From the NCBI RefSeq assembly GCF_003987435.1, contig NZ_PIQG01000002.1, positions 434,001 to 498,000 of the forward strand: a stretch of 64,000 nt of DNA, read 5' to 3'. The first letter of the stretch is position 1; each line of letters begins with the position of its first letter. Source of the stretch: Pseudidiomarina taiwanensis. GTDB lineage: Bacteria; Pseudomonadota; Gammaproteobacteria; Enterobacterales; Alteromonadaceae. Below are positions 9,245 through 19,873 of the stretch, one piece after another. Under the pieces are notes generated by a model. It was not told the DNA's origin. It ran no database searches and saw nothing but the letters and a program-made list of their open reading frames with translations. The translations under genes were made by a program, and so were the position numbers.

Positions 9245-10624
9245 TTAGTTTCCGGCTACTTTCATCGATTCGATTAATATCGAGCCGCACTGTATGCCAT
9301 AACGCGGGTCACGGTCATCGCCTATCGCCACAATATTTCCGAGCATATCGGCAAGGTTACCCGCTATGGTAATTTCAGCGACAGGATACTGAATCTCACC
9401 ATTTTCTACCCAAAAGCCTGCTACGCCGCGCGAGTAATCGCCGTTGACCAGATTCACGCCCTGCCCCATTAACTCAGTGACCAGTAACCCTGTGCCCATT
9501 TGCCGGCAGAGTGCAGCTAAATCTTGACCTTGATCGCTCACATACCAATTGTGGATGCCACCGGCATGACCGGTTGCCTGCATTTGCATTTTGCGGGCAG
9601 CATAACTGGTGAGTAGATAGGTTTGCAAAACTCCATCCTTGATAATGTCACGCGCCCGCGTGGCAACGCCTTCTTGATCAAATGGGCTACTGGCAAGAGC
9701 GCCTTTTACCAGCGGATCTTCGTGAATCGTTAGCCAACTTGGCAGAATTTGTTCACCCAATTTATCCAGTAAAAAACTCGCACGGCGATAGAGATTCGCG
9801 CCACTGATGGCACCGACTAAATGGCCGAGCAGGCTGTGAGCGATGTCACTGCGAAAGATGACAGGCACACTTGCGGTACCAATTTTACGACTATCGAGTC
9901 GCGCCACAGTTGCTGCGACCGCTTCCTCAGCAACCCGCTCTGGACTCCACAAGTCGGCTAAATTGCGCGCCAAACTGTAACTATAATCACGCTCCATGCC
10001 TTGCTCAGTCTGACCGATCAATGAGCAACTTAAACTATGCCGTGACTGCAAATAGCCACCGATAAAACCATGGCTATTACCGTATACGCGAAAGCCAACG
10101 TGGCTGCTATAGCCCGCGCCATCTGAATTCACAATGCGCGGATCTTGGGCTAAGCCATGGCGCTCACAGGCGAGCGCTTGGCTGAGGGCAAATTCAGCGC
10201 TCTGATCAGCGGGGTGACACAAATCTAAATCGAGCACCTCAGTTGCCATCGCTGCGGCATCGGCTAACCCTGCAAACGGGTCAGCGGTAGTGTAGCGGGC
10301 AATATCATTGGCCTTCTCAACGCTGGCGCGGATCGCACTCGGGCTTAGATCTGTCGTCGACGCCGAGCCTTTTTGTTGGCCCCGATAGAGGGTGATCCCC
10401 AAGGCGCCATCTTGGTTGAATTCAACCGTTTCAACTTCACCCATGCGGGTGCCCACATTAATTCCACGACTGCGACTGATCGCACATTCTGCCGCACTGG
10501 CACCGAGCTGCTTGGCATAGCTTAACGCCTCACGCACGGCCGCTTCGACCTGCTCCATATCAGCGTTGAGTTCGGCCCGAGTTGGGATCTGCGCGTTCGC
10601 TTGTTGATTCATACCATGATCCAT
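9245..10624 (-). CDS. pmbA: Metalloprotease partner PmbA/TldE
   Basis: Subunit of the TldD/TldE heterodimer, which degrades unfolded peptides, matures microcin B17 in Escherichia coli and affects CcdA stability. The protein lacks the HExxxH metal site, which resides in TldD, as expected. The start was set at the second ATG (10624) because CAGGAA is 7-8 bases upstream; ATGs at 10630 and 10612 are alternatives. Its partner tldD lies about 600 bp further along on the same strand, with the plus-strand gene darP between them. Confidence 0.94.
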   Translation of the reverse strand: MDHGMNQQANAQIPTRAELNADMEQVEAAVREALSYAKQLGASAAECAISRSRGINVGTRMGEVETVEFNQDGALGITLYRGQQKGSASTTDLSPSAIRASVEKANDIARYTTADPFAGLADAAAMATEVLDLDLCHPADQSAEFALSQALACERHGLAQDPRIVNSDGAGYSSHVGFRVYGNSHGFIGGYLQSRHSLSCSLIGQTEQGMERDYSYSLARNLADLWSPERVAEEAVAATVARLDSRKIGTASVPVIFRSDIAHSLLGHLVGAISGANLYRRASFLLDKLGEQILPSWLTIHEDPLVKGALASSPFDQEGVATRARDIIKDGVLQTYLLTSYAARKMQMQATGHAGGIHNWYVSDQGQDLAALCRQMGTGLLVTELMGQGVNLVNGDYSRGVAGFWVENGEIQYPVAEITIAGNLADMLGNIVAIGDDRDPRYGIQCGSILIESMKVAGN

Positions 10625-10699
10625 TTTCATTTCCTGATTAATTCTTGCCGCGATGCTGTTAAACTATCACTCTTATTTATGACTTTAGAGATTGCCCCT

Positions 10700-11224
10700 A
10701 TGAATCAGCCATTCAACGATACTGAGCATTATGACGATGACGACTTCGTCAGTAAGTCACAACTCAAACGTGAAGCAGCTGCTTTACAAGCACTGGGTGA
10801 AAAGCTGGTCAACCTCAGTGCGGGCAAACTCGCAAAAATTCCGCTTGATGACAGTTTGGCTGATGCCATTCTGTTGGCCCAAAAAATTCGCAATAAGCGC
10901 GAAGGCTACCGGCGCCAACTGCAATTTATCGGCAAAATCATGCGCCAACTCGATACGGCTGAGATTGAAGCCGCCGTTGCCGAGCTTGAGAAGCAACATG
11001 ACACGCAAAATGCTTTTTTCCATCAACTCGAAAAAACCCGCGATGCGATTTTGAGTGATGGCGATGAAGCCATTCAAGCTTTTCTAGCTGACTACCCCTT
11101 AGCTGATCGGCAAAAACTACGCCAACTCTATCGCCAAGCACAGAAACAGCAGCAACAAAACAAGCCACCACAAGCAGCCCGTGAGCTGTTCAAGTACCTG
11201 CGCGAGGTGGCGCAGTCAGATTAA
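10700..11224 (+). CDS. darP: Ribosome biogenesis protein DarP (YjgA family)
   Basis: DUF615-family protein that associates with late 50S assembly intermediates. The 174-aa product is highly charged and mostly helical. It starts with an acidic stretch ([10 protein letters not shown]) followed by SKSQLKREA, a family hallmark. The ATG at 10700 is the natural start; the frame is open upstream but diverges from the family. Its stop overlaps the tldD stop on the other strand. Location beside pmbA is conserved in many gammaproteobacteria. Confidence 0.92.
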   Translation: MNQPFNDTEHYDDDDFVSKSQLKREAAALQALGEKLVNLSAGKLAKIPLDDSLADAILLAQKIRNKREGYRRQLQFIGKIMRQLDTAEIEAAVAELEKQHDTQNAFFHQLEKTRDAILSDGDEAIQAFLADYPLADRQKLRQLYRQAQKQQQQNKPPQAARELFKYLREVAQSD

Positions 11225-12666
11225 GCGGTGCCGCCGATGGTTAGAGCATCAACCTTGAGAGTTGGCTGACCAACCCCAACGGGTACGCTTTGACCATCCT
11301 TACCACACACGCCAACGCCGCTATCTAGGGCTAAGTCATTGCCCACCATCGACACTTGCGCCATCGCCTCAGGGCCATTGCCAATTAGCGTCGCTCCCTT
11401 CAGGGGAGCGGTTAATTTACCCTCTTCAATCAAATAGGCTTCGGCCGCTGAAAAGACGAATTTGCCTGAGGTGATATCCACCTGACCACCGGCAAAATGC
11501 GGTGCGTACACCCCGCGCTTGACGCTGCTAATGATTTCTTCGGGACTACTCTCGCCCGCCAACATATAGGTATTGGTCATGCGAGGCATAGGTAAATGCG
11601 CATAAGATTCACGCCGCCCATTCCCGGTTGGCGCAACCCCCATCAAGCGAGCATTGAGCTTATCTTGCATGTAGCCAACCAAGCGACCTTGTTCGATTAA
11701 GACGTTATAGCCCGCAGTGGTGCCCTCATCATCAATGCTCAGCGAACCACGACGGTCGGTTAAGGTGCCATCATCGACTATGGTACAAAGTGAAGAGGCG
11801 ACTTGCTGCCCCATTTTCCCAGCATAAGCAGACGCGCCTTTGCGGTTAAAATCACCCTCAAGACCATGCCCGACCGCTTCGTGTAACAACACCCCAGGCC
11901 AACCTGAGCCGAGCACGACCGGCAAAGTACCTGCGGGTGCAGGTTTCGCCTCGAGATTCAAAAGTGCCAGCCGCACCGCTTCTTGTGCATAGTTTTGCCA
12001 ACGCTTGTGCTCGCCTTCAAGGGCGCTGAAGTAATGGTAGTCGACGCGAGCCCCGCCCCCGGCGCTGCCGCGCTCACGCTTACCATTTTGCTCAACCAAC
12101 ACGGTGCAATTGAGCCGTACCAGCGGGCGTATATCCCCCACATAAGTGCCATCGGTGGCAGCCACAAACATCTCATCATAGCTGCCACTAATACTCGCAA
12201 TCACTTCAACCACGCGCGGGTCAAGACTGCGTGCATAGGCATCAATTTCTTGTAAAAGACTGATTTTAGCGGCTTCATTGAGACTATGCAGTGGATTTAC
12301 ATCGGCATAGCGCAGCTGTGCCTTTGTCGGGATAAGCGCTGCGACCCGCTTACTTTGTCCATGCATGGCGATGCCACGGGCTGCCTGAGTAGCGTGATCA
12401 AGAGCGGCCAGTGAAAGTTCATCGGCGTAGGCGAACCCGGTTTTATCTTCGTGCACTGCACGCACACCCAGCCCTGCCTCAATGTGAAAGCTGCCATCTT
12501 TAACAATCCCATCTTCGAGCACCCATGACTCGTTGACGCTGCGCTGGATATAAATATCGGCAAAGTCAATTGGTCCAGTGTAGAGCTGGGCGAGGGCTTT
12601 CGTTAAGCTCTGCTGATCTAATTCATGGGCATGGAGTAATTTAGCTTCGAGCTGCTGTTGCTTCAT
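11221..12666 (-). CDS. tldD: Metalloprotease TldD
   Basis: Catalytic subunit of the TldD/PmbA protease. The zinc motif HEAVGH is at residues 262-267, in a 481-aa protein of normal length. It is the last gene of the minus-strand run mreB-mreC-mreD-maf-rng-yhdP-nit-tldD and overlaps nit by 4 bp, so it is probably co-transcribed with them. This order is widespread in gammaproteobacteria. Confidence 0.96.
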   Translation of the reverse strand: MKQQQLEAKLLHAHELDQQSLTKALAQLYTGPIDFADIYIQRSVNESWVLEDGIVKDGSFHIEAGLGVRAVHEDKTGFAYADELSLAALDHATQAARGIAMHGQSKRVAALIPTKAQLRYADVNPLHSLNEAAKISLLQEIDAYARSLDPRVVEVIASISGSYDEMFVAATDGTYVGDIRPLVRLNCTVLVEQNGKRERGSAGGGARVDYHYFSALEGEHKRWQNYAQEAVRLALLNLEAKPAPAGTLPVVLGSGWPGVLLHEAVGHGLEGDFNRKGASAYAGKMGQQVASSLCTIVDDGTLTDRRGSLSIDDEGTTAGYNVLIEQGRLVGYMQDKLNARLMGVAPTGNGRRESYAHLPMPRMTNTYMLAGESSPEEIISSVKRGVYAPHFAGGQVDITSGKFVFSAAEAYLIEEGKLTAPLKGATLIGNGPEAMAQVSMVGNDLALDSGVGVCGKDGQSVPVGVGQPTLKVDALTIGGTA

Positions 12667-13508
12667 TCATAAACCTTCTTTGCTTGAGCGCGATGCGCGG
12701 CAAGTGGAATTTGTTGGCGATATTCGCTTAATTCGGCCACCTTAACTGGAGCGCTAATCCATTGCGGTGTATGGTCTGTGGTTTCTGTTACGATCCGTCC
12801 CCAACCATCGATCACCATGGCATGGCCATAGGTTTCGCGACCATTCGCGTATACCCCAGCCTGCGCGGCAGCGACCATAATGGCTTGTTGTTCAATCGCG
12901 CGCGCACGCGTCAATACATGCCAATGCGCGGCTCCCGTCACTTGGGTAAAGGCCGCCGGCAAGGCAATTAATTCAGCCCCACGTTGGCGCAATGCGGTGA
13001 ACAATTCGGGAAAGCGAATATCATAACATACCGCGAGTCCAAGCCGGCCAAATTCAGTGTCAATAACCGTCAACTCAGTACCCGGCTCAGTCCATTCGGA
13101 TTCTCGATAGGTGCGGGTGTTATCCGCCACATCGACATCAAATAAATGAATTTTGTCGTAGCGACCGACTTGCTCCCCGTGCGGATTAAATACCAAACAA
13201 GCCGCCCGAAAGCGTGGCTGCTGCGGCTGTTCAATCAATGGAATGGTGCCACCTACCAGCCATATTCCAAAGTCTCTCGCCAGTTGCGCCAAGCCCTCTT
13301 GCATGGGGCCTTGGCCAGGTAATTCAGCAAGTGCTCGGGTTTGTTTATCACCGGCGCCAAAACATAGGCAGGCCTCGGGTAACACCACCAGTTGCGGCCG
13401 TGCCTCTGGCAAGCTCGCAAAAAGTTCGCGTAACTCAGCTAAATTCGCAGCAGGATCAGGGCTGCTGGTTAGTTGCAGGGCCGTCACTTGCACGGTTTGG
13501 TTCGCCAT
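12663..13508 (-). CDS. Nitrilase-family carbon-nitrogen hydrolase (Nit-like amidase)
   Basis: C-N hydrolase of the Nit1/YbeM branch, probably acting on omega-amides or deaminated glutathione; the exact substrate cannot be read from the sequence. The catalytic triad is visible: E45 in VVLPEACL, K119 in RYDKIHLFD and C161 in [12 protein letters not shown] strong GGAGGTG ribosome site lies 4 bases upstream of the ATG at 13508, which fixes the start even though it overlaps the end of yhdP by 53 bp. The 281-aa length is typical. It overlaps tldD by 4 bp. Confidence 0.9.
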   Translation of the reverse strand: MANQTVQVTALQLTSSPDPAANLAELRELFASLPEARPQLVVLPEACLCFGAGDKQTRALAELPGQGPMQEGLAQLARDFGIWLVGGTIPLIEQPQQPRFRAACLVFNPHGEQVGRYDKIHLFDVDVADNTRTYRESEWTEPGTELTVIDTEFGRLGLAVCYDIRFPELFTALRQRGAELIALPAAFTQVTGAAHWHVLTRARAIEQQAIMVAAAQAGVYANGRETYGHAMVIDGWGRIVTETTDHTPQWISAPVKVAELSEYRQQIPLAAHRAQAKKVYE

Positions 13509-16500
13509 CTTTCACCTCCAGTGCGGGCAGTTCAACCTCGCGGCTATCACGTGCGATTTCTTCGACAATCGGCTCATCCATCGTGCCGGTAATTCGATAT
13601 TCAATACGACTGATCACCTGCGCATCTTGTAGCACCTGATCAATCAGTAAGGCGGCTAACCCCGATGGCGGATTCACCATCCACGCCAGAATAACCGGTA
13701 AGCTAGAGGTCACTTTCGGGGCAAAATAAAGACGGTAATCAATTTCTTGGCTGACTAAATTGGCCATCCCGACCACTTCCATGTCGCCAGCGGCACCATC
13801 CATAAAGGTATTATCGGTACGCACCACGCCATTATCGAGTACGAAGGTCCCGCTAAAGGCGTCAAAGAATAAGCCGTTGGCAAACACATCACGAAAATCA
13901 AAGCGCAGCTTGCGGAAAATCCCATCCAGGCTAAGGAGGCTAAATAAGCGCGCACCACCATCGCTGATTTCATTCAGGTAGCCTTGCGCGAGGCGCCACT
14001 GAACTTCACCATTCACCGTCGGATGATTATAGTCTTGCGGTTGCCCTTGCCAGCTCAGATCAAACTGCAGTTCTGCAGATGAGTCCTGCACCATACTGGT
14101 AATGGCGTAGCTTTCTAAAAAGCGTCCCACATCCGTACTGCTGAATTCACCACGCACTTCGGTCAGTTGATTGCCCTGCCGATTCCATTCAAGTTCAGCC
14201 GCCATGCGGTGGCCGCTGTGCGCCATTATAATCTTAGGTAAGGAATAACCAGAGCTAGTCGGTTGCCAACTTAACTCGACGGCGCCGAGGTTGTAATCCT
14301 CGTAGGTGCAGCGCGCACAATTTAAGTTAACCTGCGGCCAACGGCTAAAGTCGATACGCGTCGGCGGATCTGCCACGATTGTGCTGTCTTCTTCGATAAC
14401 CTCAGCGACCTCAGCGACGACGCTACGGAGCTCAATAAAGTCCGCATTGAGATTCAATTGTGCAGGGGTGTCGCTGGTTGCGAGCTGATACTCACCCTCA
14501 AGTCGAGCCTCTTTAGCGGCTAAGCGCAATCGCCAAGAGTCAGCTTGCTGTTGCTGCTGTGGCCAGCTGTACAGCGTCGCTTCGCGGAAGCGGAAATCAC
14601 CGAGCCATAACTCCGCACTATTCACCAAAACTAAATCCGGTTGTAGAAAACTTAAATCCGTATCGGCTTGGGCACGACTTTGCCAGACACTGTCGACCTG
14701 CTCAAAGGCATTAAGCCAGGCATCCAGATGCAGAGCCTGTTGATTGAATTCGAGCAGAAACTTGGCTTCGCGATTCGCACTCAGACTGGGCACCGCCATA
14801 CCGCTATCACCGATGCGCGCATACCCTTGTTGCAGGGTTTGCCCGCTACCATCAAGCTGCAACTCGAGTAAGCTGTCAGTGCCTAACTGGCTGTTGATCA
14901 GGATACTATCAGGACCACCGGAGACCAGTAACTGCCATGGACGTGCTTCTCCAGCAGGCTTCGCTAGCGGCTTGGGTAACGCTAGCGCGAGTTGCTCAAG
15001 ATTTGAATCTTGGCGCCAATTAAATGAGTAACCGCCGTCATCGGGGAGAACCAGATCGAATTGCGCTTGCCAATTAAAGTTACCCTGTAGTAATTGCGGT
15101 TCATTTAAAAACCAATCACCAAAGAACTGAGCGTTGACCCGATAACTATTCGCTTCCGCTTCACCAAATAAGTCGACTCGAGTCGGTTGCTGTTGCCAGC
15201 GCAGTTGCAACTGTTCGGCACTGATTTGGTCATTACGATAGGCGAGGCGGCCGTTTAGATGCGAAAAGCTCTGCTGCAAACTCTGGATATAAAGCGTATT
15301 GCCGTCCAAGTCGACCCCACCGCTGGCGACCACTTCGCCTTGATTCAGTGGAATCACCAGATGGAGGTCACCGGTGATTGGACCTTTAAGTTGCAGTTCG
15401 GTGAGACTCTTGCCGACGCTTGCCTGCAACGGACTATTCGCAAAAATGGGCTGTAACTGCTCGGCAGGACCGCTAATATCAGCGCGAATATCCAAAAAGG
15501 GTTCGCTGGCCACTAAGTTAGGAATTAAGGTGTCCACTTGGACCAAATTAACCCCACCAAGCTGCGCGTTTTCCGCACGGATATGCATCCGCTCATTATG
15601 AAAGTCGACCAGAGTTGAGGCTTGAGTCAGCGGCCACCAATCTGGCTGGAATTTAAATTCGAGTTCGCGCAGGCGGGTGCGCGCATGAAACACCCCATTA
15701 TTTTGCAGGTAGGGGAAGTCGTTCAGTGAACCGCGCCAGATCATGGCGACATCGGCAACTTCGGCAGCAATGATCGAAGTATTGAGATAATCATAAAGAT
15801 TTGCGCCCATCACCTCAGGCAGATGGGCCCTTAGCACACTAACGGGTTCGGCAAGGGGACCCGAGGTGACCCGCAGGGCTAACTCAACATCTGTCTCGGT
15901 AGGGCGAATAGCACCCGCTAATTCCAGCGGCAACCCACCGAGTTGTAGCTTGCTGCTCGGATCGATCTGCACCTGCCAAGTTGGGTTTAGCTTAACCTGT
16001 CCGCTGACATCGAGCTGGCTCAGTTGCCACGGCTGAGAGGCATTTAGGAACTCGCCACTGAGTGCCACGTCACGACCTTGCAGACGCCAACCAAAGCCAT
16101 CGCCTTGCCCCGCCAGGGTCGCATCAATCGCCCTCAGCGCTGGGACTCGCGCGGCTTCTCGCCAGGCCAACCGCTGTGCTTGCAGCCACCATTGCAATGG
16201 CTCGCCGAGCGGCTTGTGCAAGCGCGCCTGGAGCTGCCCTTGAACCTGCTGCGCACGCAAGTTTTCGGCCCATTGCGCGCCTTGCTCCCCGGCAATGCTC
16301 AATAGTGGTAGCCAAGGTTGAAGTTCAAGCTCAGCGATACTGAAGTGGTAGTCTCCGGCCTGTTGAGCAAGACTAAAGCTGGGTAACACCACCGGCGTGC
16401 CATCAATATCTACCGTCAATGGTGCGTTATTGACAAGCCAACCCTCTCCAATCGGGCGCAATTTAAACTGCCCTTGATCAAGGGAAAGTTGATGGGTTTG

Positions 16501-17331
16501 CGCGGCAGATTGCCACAATAAACGGTTGCGGCCTAACTGCAATACACCATCATTGAAACTCGAATCGGTAAAATTTAACCAAAGGGTGAAATCAAACTCA
16601 GCCGCAACAAATTCCGTTTCTTGAAACTGGCGTTGCAACCAAGGCGTCACCACGAGACTTTCGGCATCGATATAGACTTGGCCATTGAGCTGTTGTGGAT
16701 CGTTACCACGAATATCAATGCGGATTTCTAAGGCACTATCGGTGACATCGGCAATCCGCAACTGGCCAATACCTTGGTGCTTGGTGCCTTCGTTAATCCA
16801 ACTCAAGCGGTCCACTTGAATTTGCCGTTGTTGTCCAAGCAAATTGGTCACTTCAACAACACTGTCCGATATCACAACTTGATCAAGTTGGTTTAAGAAG
16901 AAGCGCGGAATCAGGTCGATTAAACTGACATCGGTTTGCAGGGCTTTATCGCGTAAATCGTATTCAAAGCGAGCACCGGCGAATATCACTTGCTCAAATT
17001 GCAGGGATAACTGGCGCACTGATTGCCAAAAGTTAAAATGTACGCGTGCTTCAGGGACACTAAACACCGAGCTTTGCGCCGCCTGCGGGTTCAAGCTCAC
17101 TTGATGCAAAATCAATTGCGGACCGGTGCTGTTCCAATCAGCGCTAAGTTGACCAATGGTCGCGGTGACTTGATAGCGATTAGCGAGCATTTGCTCGACT
17201 TGCTTGGTGACATCAGGCAGTTGCGGCAGCAGGTAACGCAAAACAGTTACCAATAAGGCAAACAGCACCAAGCTTATGGCGACAGCATAAACTAAACTGT
17301 GATAAAGCCAACGTGCCGAGCGCCGTAACAT
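13456..17331 (-). CDS. yhdP: AsmA-like envelope lipid-transport protein YhdP
   Basis: Very long (1291-aa) inner-membrane-anchored protein. One N-terminal transmembrane helix (about residues 11-34) is followed by a long beta-rich periplasmic body of the AsmA/TamB/YhdP superfamily. In Escherichia coli YhdP acts with TamB and YdbH in moving phospholipids to the outer membrane. The C-terminal part carries the conserved AsmA-like region ending in a proline-rich tail. It starts directly after the rng stop with no gap. The N-terminal pattern and the rng-yhdP-nit-tldD order support the name. Confidence 0.93.
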   Translation of the reverse strand: MLRRSARWLYHSLVYAVAISLVLFALLVTVLRYLLPQLPDVTKQVEQMLANRYQVTATIGQLSADWNSTGPQLILHQVSLNPQAAQSSVFSVPEARVHFNFWQSVRQLSLQFEQVIFAGARFEYDLRDKALQTDVSLIDLIPRFFLNQLDQVVISDSVVEVTNLLGQQRQIQVDRLSWINEGTKHQGIGQLRIADVTDSALEIRIDIRGNDPQQLNGQVYIDAESLVVTPWLQRQFQETEFVAAEFDFTLWLNFTDSSFNDGVLQLGRNRLLWQSAAQTHQLSLDQGQFKLRPIGEGWLVNNAPLTVDIDGTPVVLPSFSLAQQAGDYHFSIAELELQPWLPLLSIAGEQGAQWAENLRAQQVQGQLQARLHKPLGEPLQWWLQAQRLAWREAARVPALRAIDATLAGQGDGFGWRLQGRDVALSGEFLNASQPWQLSQLDVSGQVKLNPTWQVQIDPSSKLQLGGLPLELAGAIRPTETDVELALRVTSGPLAEPVSVLRAHLPEVMGANLYDYLNTSIIAAEVADVAMIWRGSLNDFPYLQNNGVFHARTRLRELEFKFQPDWWPLTQASTLVDFHNERMHIRAENAQLGGVNLVQVDTLIPNLVASEPFLDIRADISGPAEQLQPIFANSPLQASVGKSLTELQLKGPITGDLHLVIPLNQGEVVASGGVDLDGNTLYIQSLQQSFSHLNGRLAYRNDQISAEQLQLRWQQQPTRVDLFGEAEANSYRVNAQFFGDWFLNEPQLLQGNFNWQAQFDLVLPDDGGYSFNWRQDSNLEQLALALPKPLAKPAGEARPWQLLVSGGPDSILINSQLGTDSLLELQLDGSGQTLQQGYARIGDSGMAVPSLSANREAKFLLEFNQQALHLDAWLNAFEQVDSVWQSRAQADTDLSFLQPDLVLVNSAELWLGDFRFREATLYSWPQQQQQADSWRLRLAAKEARLEGEYQLATSDTPAQLNLNADFIELRSVVAEVAEVIEEDSTIVADPPTRIDFSRWPQVNLNCARCTYEDYNLGAVELSWQPTSSGYSLPKIIMAHSGHRMAAELEWNRQGNQLTEVRGEFSSTDVGRFLESYAITSMVQDSSAELQFDLSWQGQPQDYNHPTVNGEVQWRLAQGYLNEISDGGARLFSLLSLDGIFRKLRFDFRDVFANGLFFDAFSGTFVLDNGVVRTDNTFMDGAAGDMEVVGMANLVSQEIDYRLYFAPKVTSSLPVILAWMVNPPSGLAALLIDQVLQDAQVISRIEYRITGTMDEPIVEEIARDSREVELPALEVKDGEPNRASDGPATNQQP

Positions 17332-18804
17332 CTACATCATCACCACATCAAATTGCTCTTGATGGTACAGCGGTTCCGTTTGTACTTTCACCTGCTTACC
17401 AATAAACACCTCAAGCTCAGCAAGAGCATGAGACTCTTCATTCAAGAGGCTCTCGGCAACGCTCGCCGAGGCATACACTAAAAAGTGGTCAGCGGCATAA
17501 GCGCGATTGACTCGAACGATTTCGCGCATGATTTCGTAGCATACGGTTTCAACCGTTTTCATACTGCCGCGACCACTACACACCGGACACTCGGAGCTGA
17601 GGACATGTTCGAGGGATTCGCGGGTGCGCTTACGGGTCATTTCGACCAGCCCAAGGGTGGTAAAACCATTAATCGAGGTCTTGGCGCGGTCTTTCGCGAG
17701 GGCCTGCTCGAGGCTGTGCAGCACACGCTTACGATGGTCGGGATTTTGCATATCGATAAAGTCGATAATGATGATCCCGCCTAAGTTACGCAACCTCAGT
17801 TGCCGGGCAATCGCTTGCGTCGCCTCGATGTTGGTATTGAAAATCGTTTCTTCAAGATTGCGATGACCGACAAACCCACCGGTATTGATATCGATGGTGG
17901 TCATGGCTTCGGTTTGGTCGATGATAATCGAACCACCTGATTTCAGCTCGACCTTGCGCTCAAGCGCCCGCTGAATCTCGTTTTCAACATCAAACAAATC
18001 AAAAATCGGCCGATCGCCGGTGTAGTATTCCAGTGCCTCTTCAAGTTCGGGCACGAACTCTTGCACGAATTCCTGTAACACCTCGAAGGTCAGGCGTGAA
18101 TCAACCCGGATCCGTTCAATTGGCTCACCGACAAAATCACGCAAAATGCGACAGGAAAGATTCAGGTCTTCATAGACTAAGCCAGTTTTGCGCATGCCCT
18201 TGCGGCGCTTTTGAATGGTATCCCAAAGCCGCCGCAGGAAAGCCGCATCACGACTGATCTCTTCATCACTGGCGCCTTCGGCAGCGGTACGGACAATAAA
18301 CCCGCCTTGTTCATCACAATAAGGCTGAGCAGCCCGCTTCAAGCGCTCGCGCTCAGCTTCATCTTCGATCCGCTGCGAAATCCCTACATGCGGAGATTGC
18401 GGCATGAGCACCATATAGCGTGAAGGAATGGTGATATCTGTGGTCAGCCGCGCGCCTTTGGTGCCAAGCGGGTCTTTAATGACCTGTACTAAAATATGTT
18501 GTCCCGCACGAACCAACTTCGCAATATCCGGTTCTTTACGAATCGGCTTGGTGTCGATCTCTTCCACTTGTTCAATGTGAGTGACGATATCCGAGGCATG
18601 CAAAAACGCGGCTTTATCAAGACCGATATCGACAAATGCAGCTTGCATCCCCGGCAATACCCGCGAAACTTTCCCCACATAAATATTGCCGACCAAGCCA
18701 CGTTTAGCCTGCCGTTCGATATGCACTTCTTGCAAAATGCCATTTTCAATTAGCGCAACCCGCATTTCAGTGGGGGTTACGTTCATTAAAATTTCTGCAC
18801 TCAT
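17332..18804 (-). CDS. rng: Ribonuclease G
   Basis: Endoribonuclease that matures the 5' end of 16S rRNA and turns over some mRNAs. The 490-aa protein has the RNase E/G catalytic architecture: an N-terminal S1 domain (NIYVGKVSRVLPGMQAAFVDIG), the DNase I-like active site segment (TIDINTGGFVG and IIIIDFIDM) and the CPVCSGRG zinc link. It lacks the long C-terminal scaffold of RNase E. It overlaps maf by 4 bp and abuts yhdP. Confidence 0.97.
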   Translation of the reverse strand: MSAEILMNVTPTEMRVALIENGILQEVHIERQAKRGLVGNIYVGKVSRVLPGMQAAFVDIGLDKAAFLHASDIVTHIEQVEEIDTKPIRKEPDIAKLVRAGQHILVQVIKDPLGTKGARLTTDITIPSRYMVLMPQSPHVGISQRIEDEAERERLKRAAQPYCDEQGGFIVRTAAEGASDEEISRDAAFLRRLWDTIQKRRKGMRKTGLVYEDLNLSCRILRDFVGEPIERIRVDSRLTFEVLQEFVQEFVPELEEALEYYTGDRPIFDLFDVENEIQRALERKVELKSGGSIIIDQTEAMTTIDINTGGFVGHRNLEETIFNTNIEATQAIARQLRLRNLGGIIIIDFIDMQNPDHRKRVLHSLEQALAKDRAKTSINGFTTLGLVEMTRKRTRESLEHVLSSECPVCSGRGSMKTVETVCYEIMREIVRVNRAYAADHFLVYASASVAESLLNEESHALAELEVFIGKQVKVQTEPLYHQEQFDVVMM

Positions 18805-19379
18805 GCTGATGCTCCTTGCATCCGCTCGATTAATTCTTGGGTTTCAAATAACGGCAATCCAACCACCGCAAAATAGCTGCCCGCAAGGTAGCGCACAAAT
18901 TTCCCAGCGGCGCCCTGAATACCATAGCCCCCCGCTTTATCGTGCGGCTCACCGGTGGCCCAATAGCTTTCAATCGCAGTTGCGCTAAGAGTTTTAAAAT
19001 GGACATCGGTACGCACCACAGTGGCCTCGCACTGTTCACCTCGGGCTACCGCAACTGCCGTTAAAACCTGGTGTACTTGCCCTGATAAAGCGCTCATCAT
19101 GGCCTGATAATCGGCTTTATCCCGCGGCTTTTCCAAGACCTGACCGGCACTGACAACCACCGTATCTGAGCCAATCACTAAGGTCTCGTGATCAGCGCCA
19201 ACGAGCTGTTGCCCTGCCCGCGCCTTTGCGACGGCCAAGCGCTCGACATAAGCTGTGGCTGTCTCAGCGGGCTGCTGTTGCTCGGGCACCTGCGGCGCGA
19301 CGACCGTAAAATCCGCTAACAATTGTTGCAGCAACTGCTGTCGACGCGGTGACGCTGAGGCGAGCACATACTTCATCAA
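18801..19379 (-). CDS. maf: Maf-family nucleoside triphosphate pyrophosphatase (YhdE type)
   Basis: House-cleaning enzyme that hydrolyses dTTP/UTP and modified pyrimidine triphosphates. It begins with the signature ASASPRRQQLL and has GSDTVV and KPRDKADY motifs, followed by a C-terminal YFAVVGLPLFE segment. The position between mreD and rng matches yhdE of Escherichia coli, which favours the dTTP/UTP subgroup over the YceF subgroup. The product is 192 aa. Confidence 0.93.
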   Translation of the reverse strand: MMKYVLASASPRRQQLLQQLLADFTVVAPQVPEQQQPAETATAYVERLAVAKARAGQQLVGADHETLVIGSDTVVVSAGQVLEKPRDKADYQAMMSALSGQVHQVLTAVAVARGEQCEATVVRTDVHFKTLSATAIESYWATGEPHDKAGGYGIQGAAGKFVRYLAGSYFAVVGLPLFETQELIERMQGASA

Positions 19380-19390
19380 AGCGCTCCTCG

Positions 19391-19873
19391 TTAGTGAATA
19401 TGATTATGGCGACGGTAACGTCGCAGCGCCAAAAATACCCATGGCCAAATCAAAGCAGAGGACACGACCGGATATAAGTATGGCACGCTAAACACAGCAT
19501 CGTTCAATACATGCTCTATTTCATACACGATGACGCGCTTGAAAAAGATTAAAATAGCCACCACGAGCGCCTGTTGTACTAGAGCATAGTGGCGAATACG
19601 CTGATAATGGCGCAGCACTGGATAACTGATTAACAGCAAAGCCGAGGCATACACACCGAAGGTTGACCCCAACAGAATATCGGTTAACAAACCGACGATT
19701 AATACTGTGCCCACGCCAACCCGATGCGGGATTGCCATCAGCCAATAGATAAGCACTAAGCTGACCCAATCCGGGCGCCATGGTTCTAATAAGGCAGGCA
19801 TCGGCATAACAGTGAAAACCAGAGCAATCACATAGCTGATGAGCAAGGGGATAAGGCCGGCTTTAACCATCAT
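19391..19873 (-). CDS. mreD: Rod shape-determining protein MreD
   Basis: Integral membrane component of the elongasome. It is 160 aa, almost wholly hydrophobic with about five transmembrane helices, and ends in a short basic tail (RRYRRHNHIH). The start overlaps the mreC stop by 4 bp. Identification comes from topology and the mreBCD order. Confidence 0.94.
   Translation of the reverse strand: MMVKAGLIPLLISYVIALVFTVMPMPALLEPWRPDWVSLVLIYWLMAIPHRVGVGTVLIVGLLTDILLGSTFGVYASALLLISYPVLRHYQRIRHYALVQQALVVAILIFFKRVIVYEIEHVLNDAVFSVPYLYPVVSSALIWPWVFLALRRYRRHNHIH

Noticed and set aside
9213-9248. Inverted repeat between mgtE and pmbA as a terminator
   Set aside because: The stem is imperfect, the loop is long, it overlaps both stop codons and no T tract follows.
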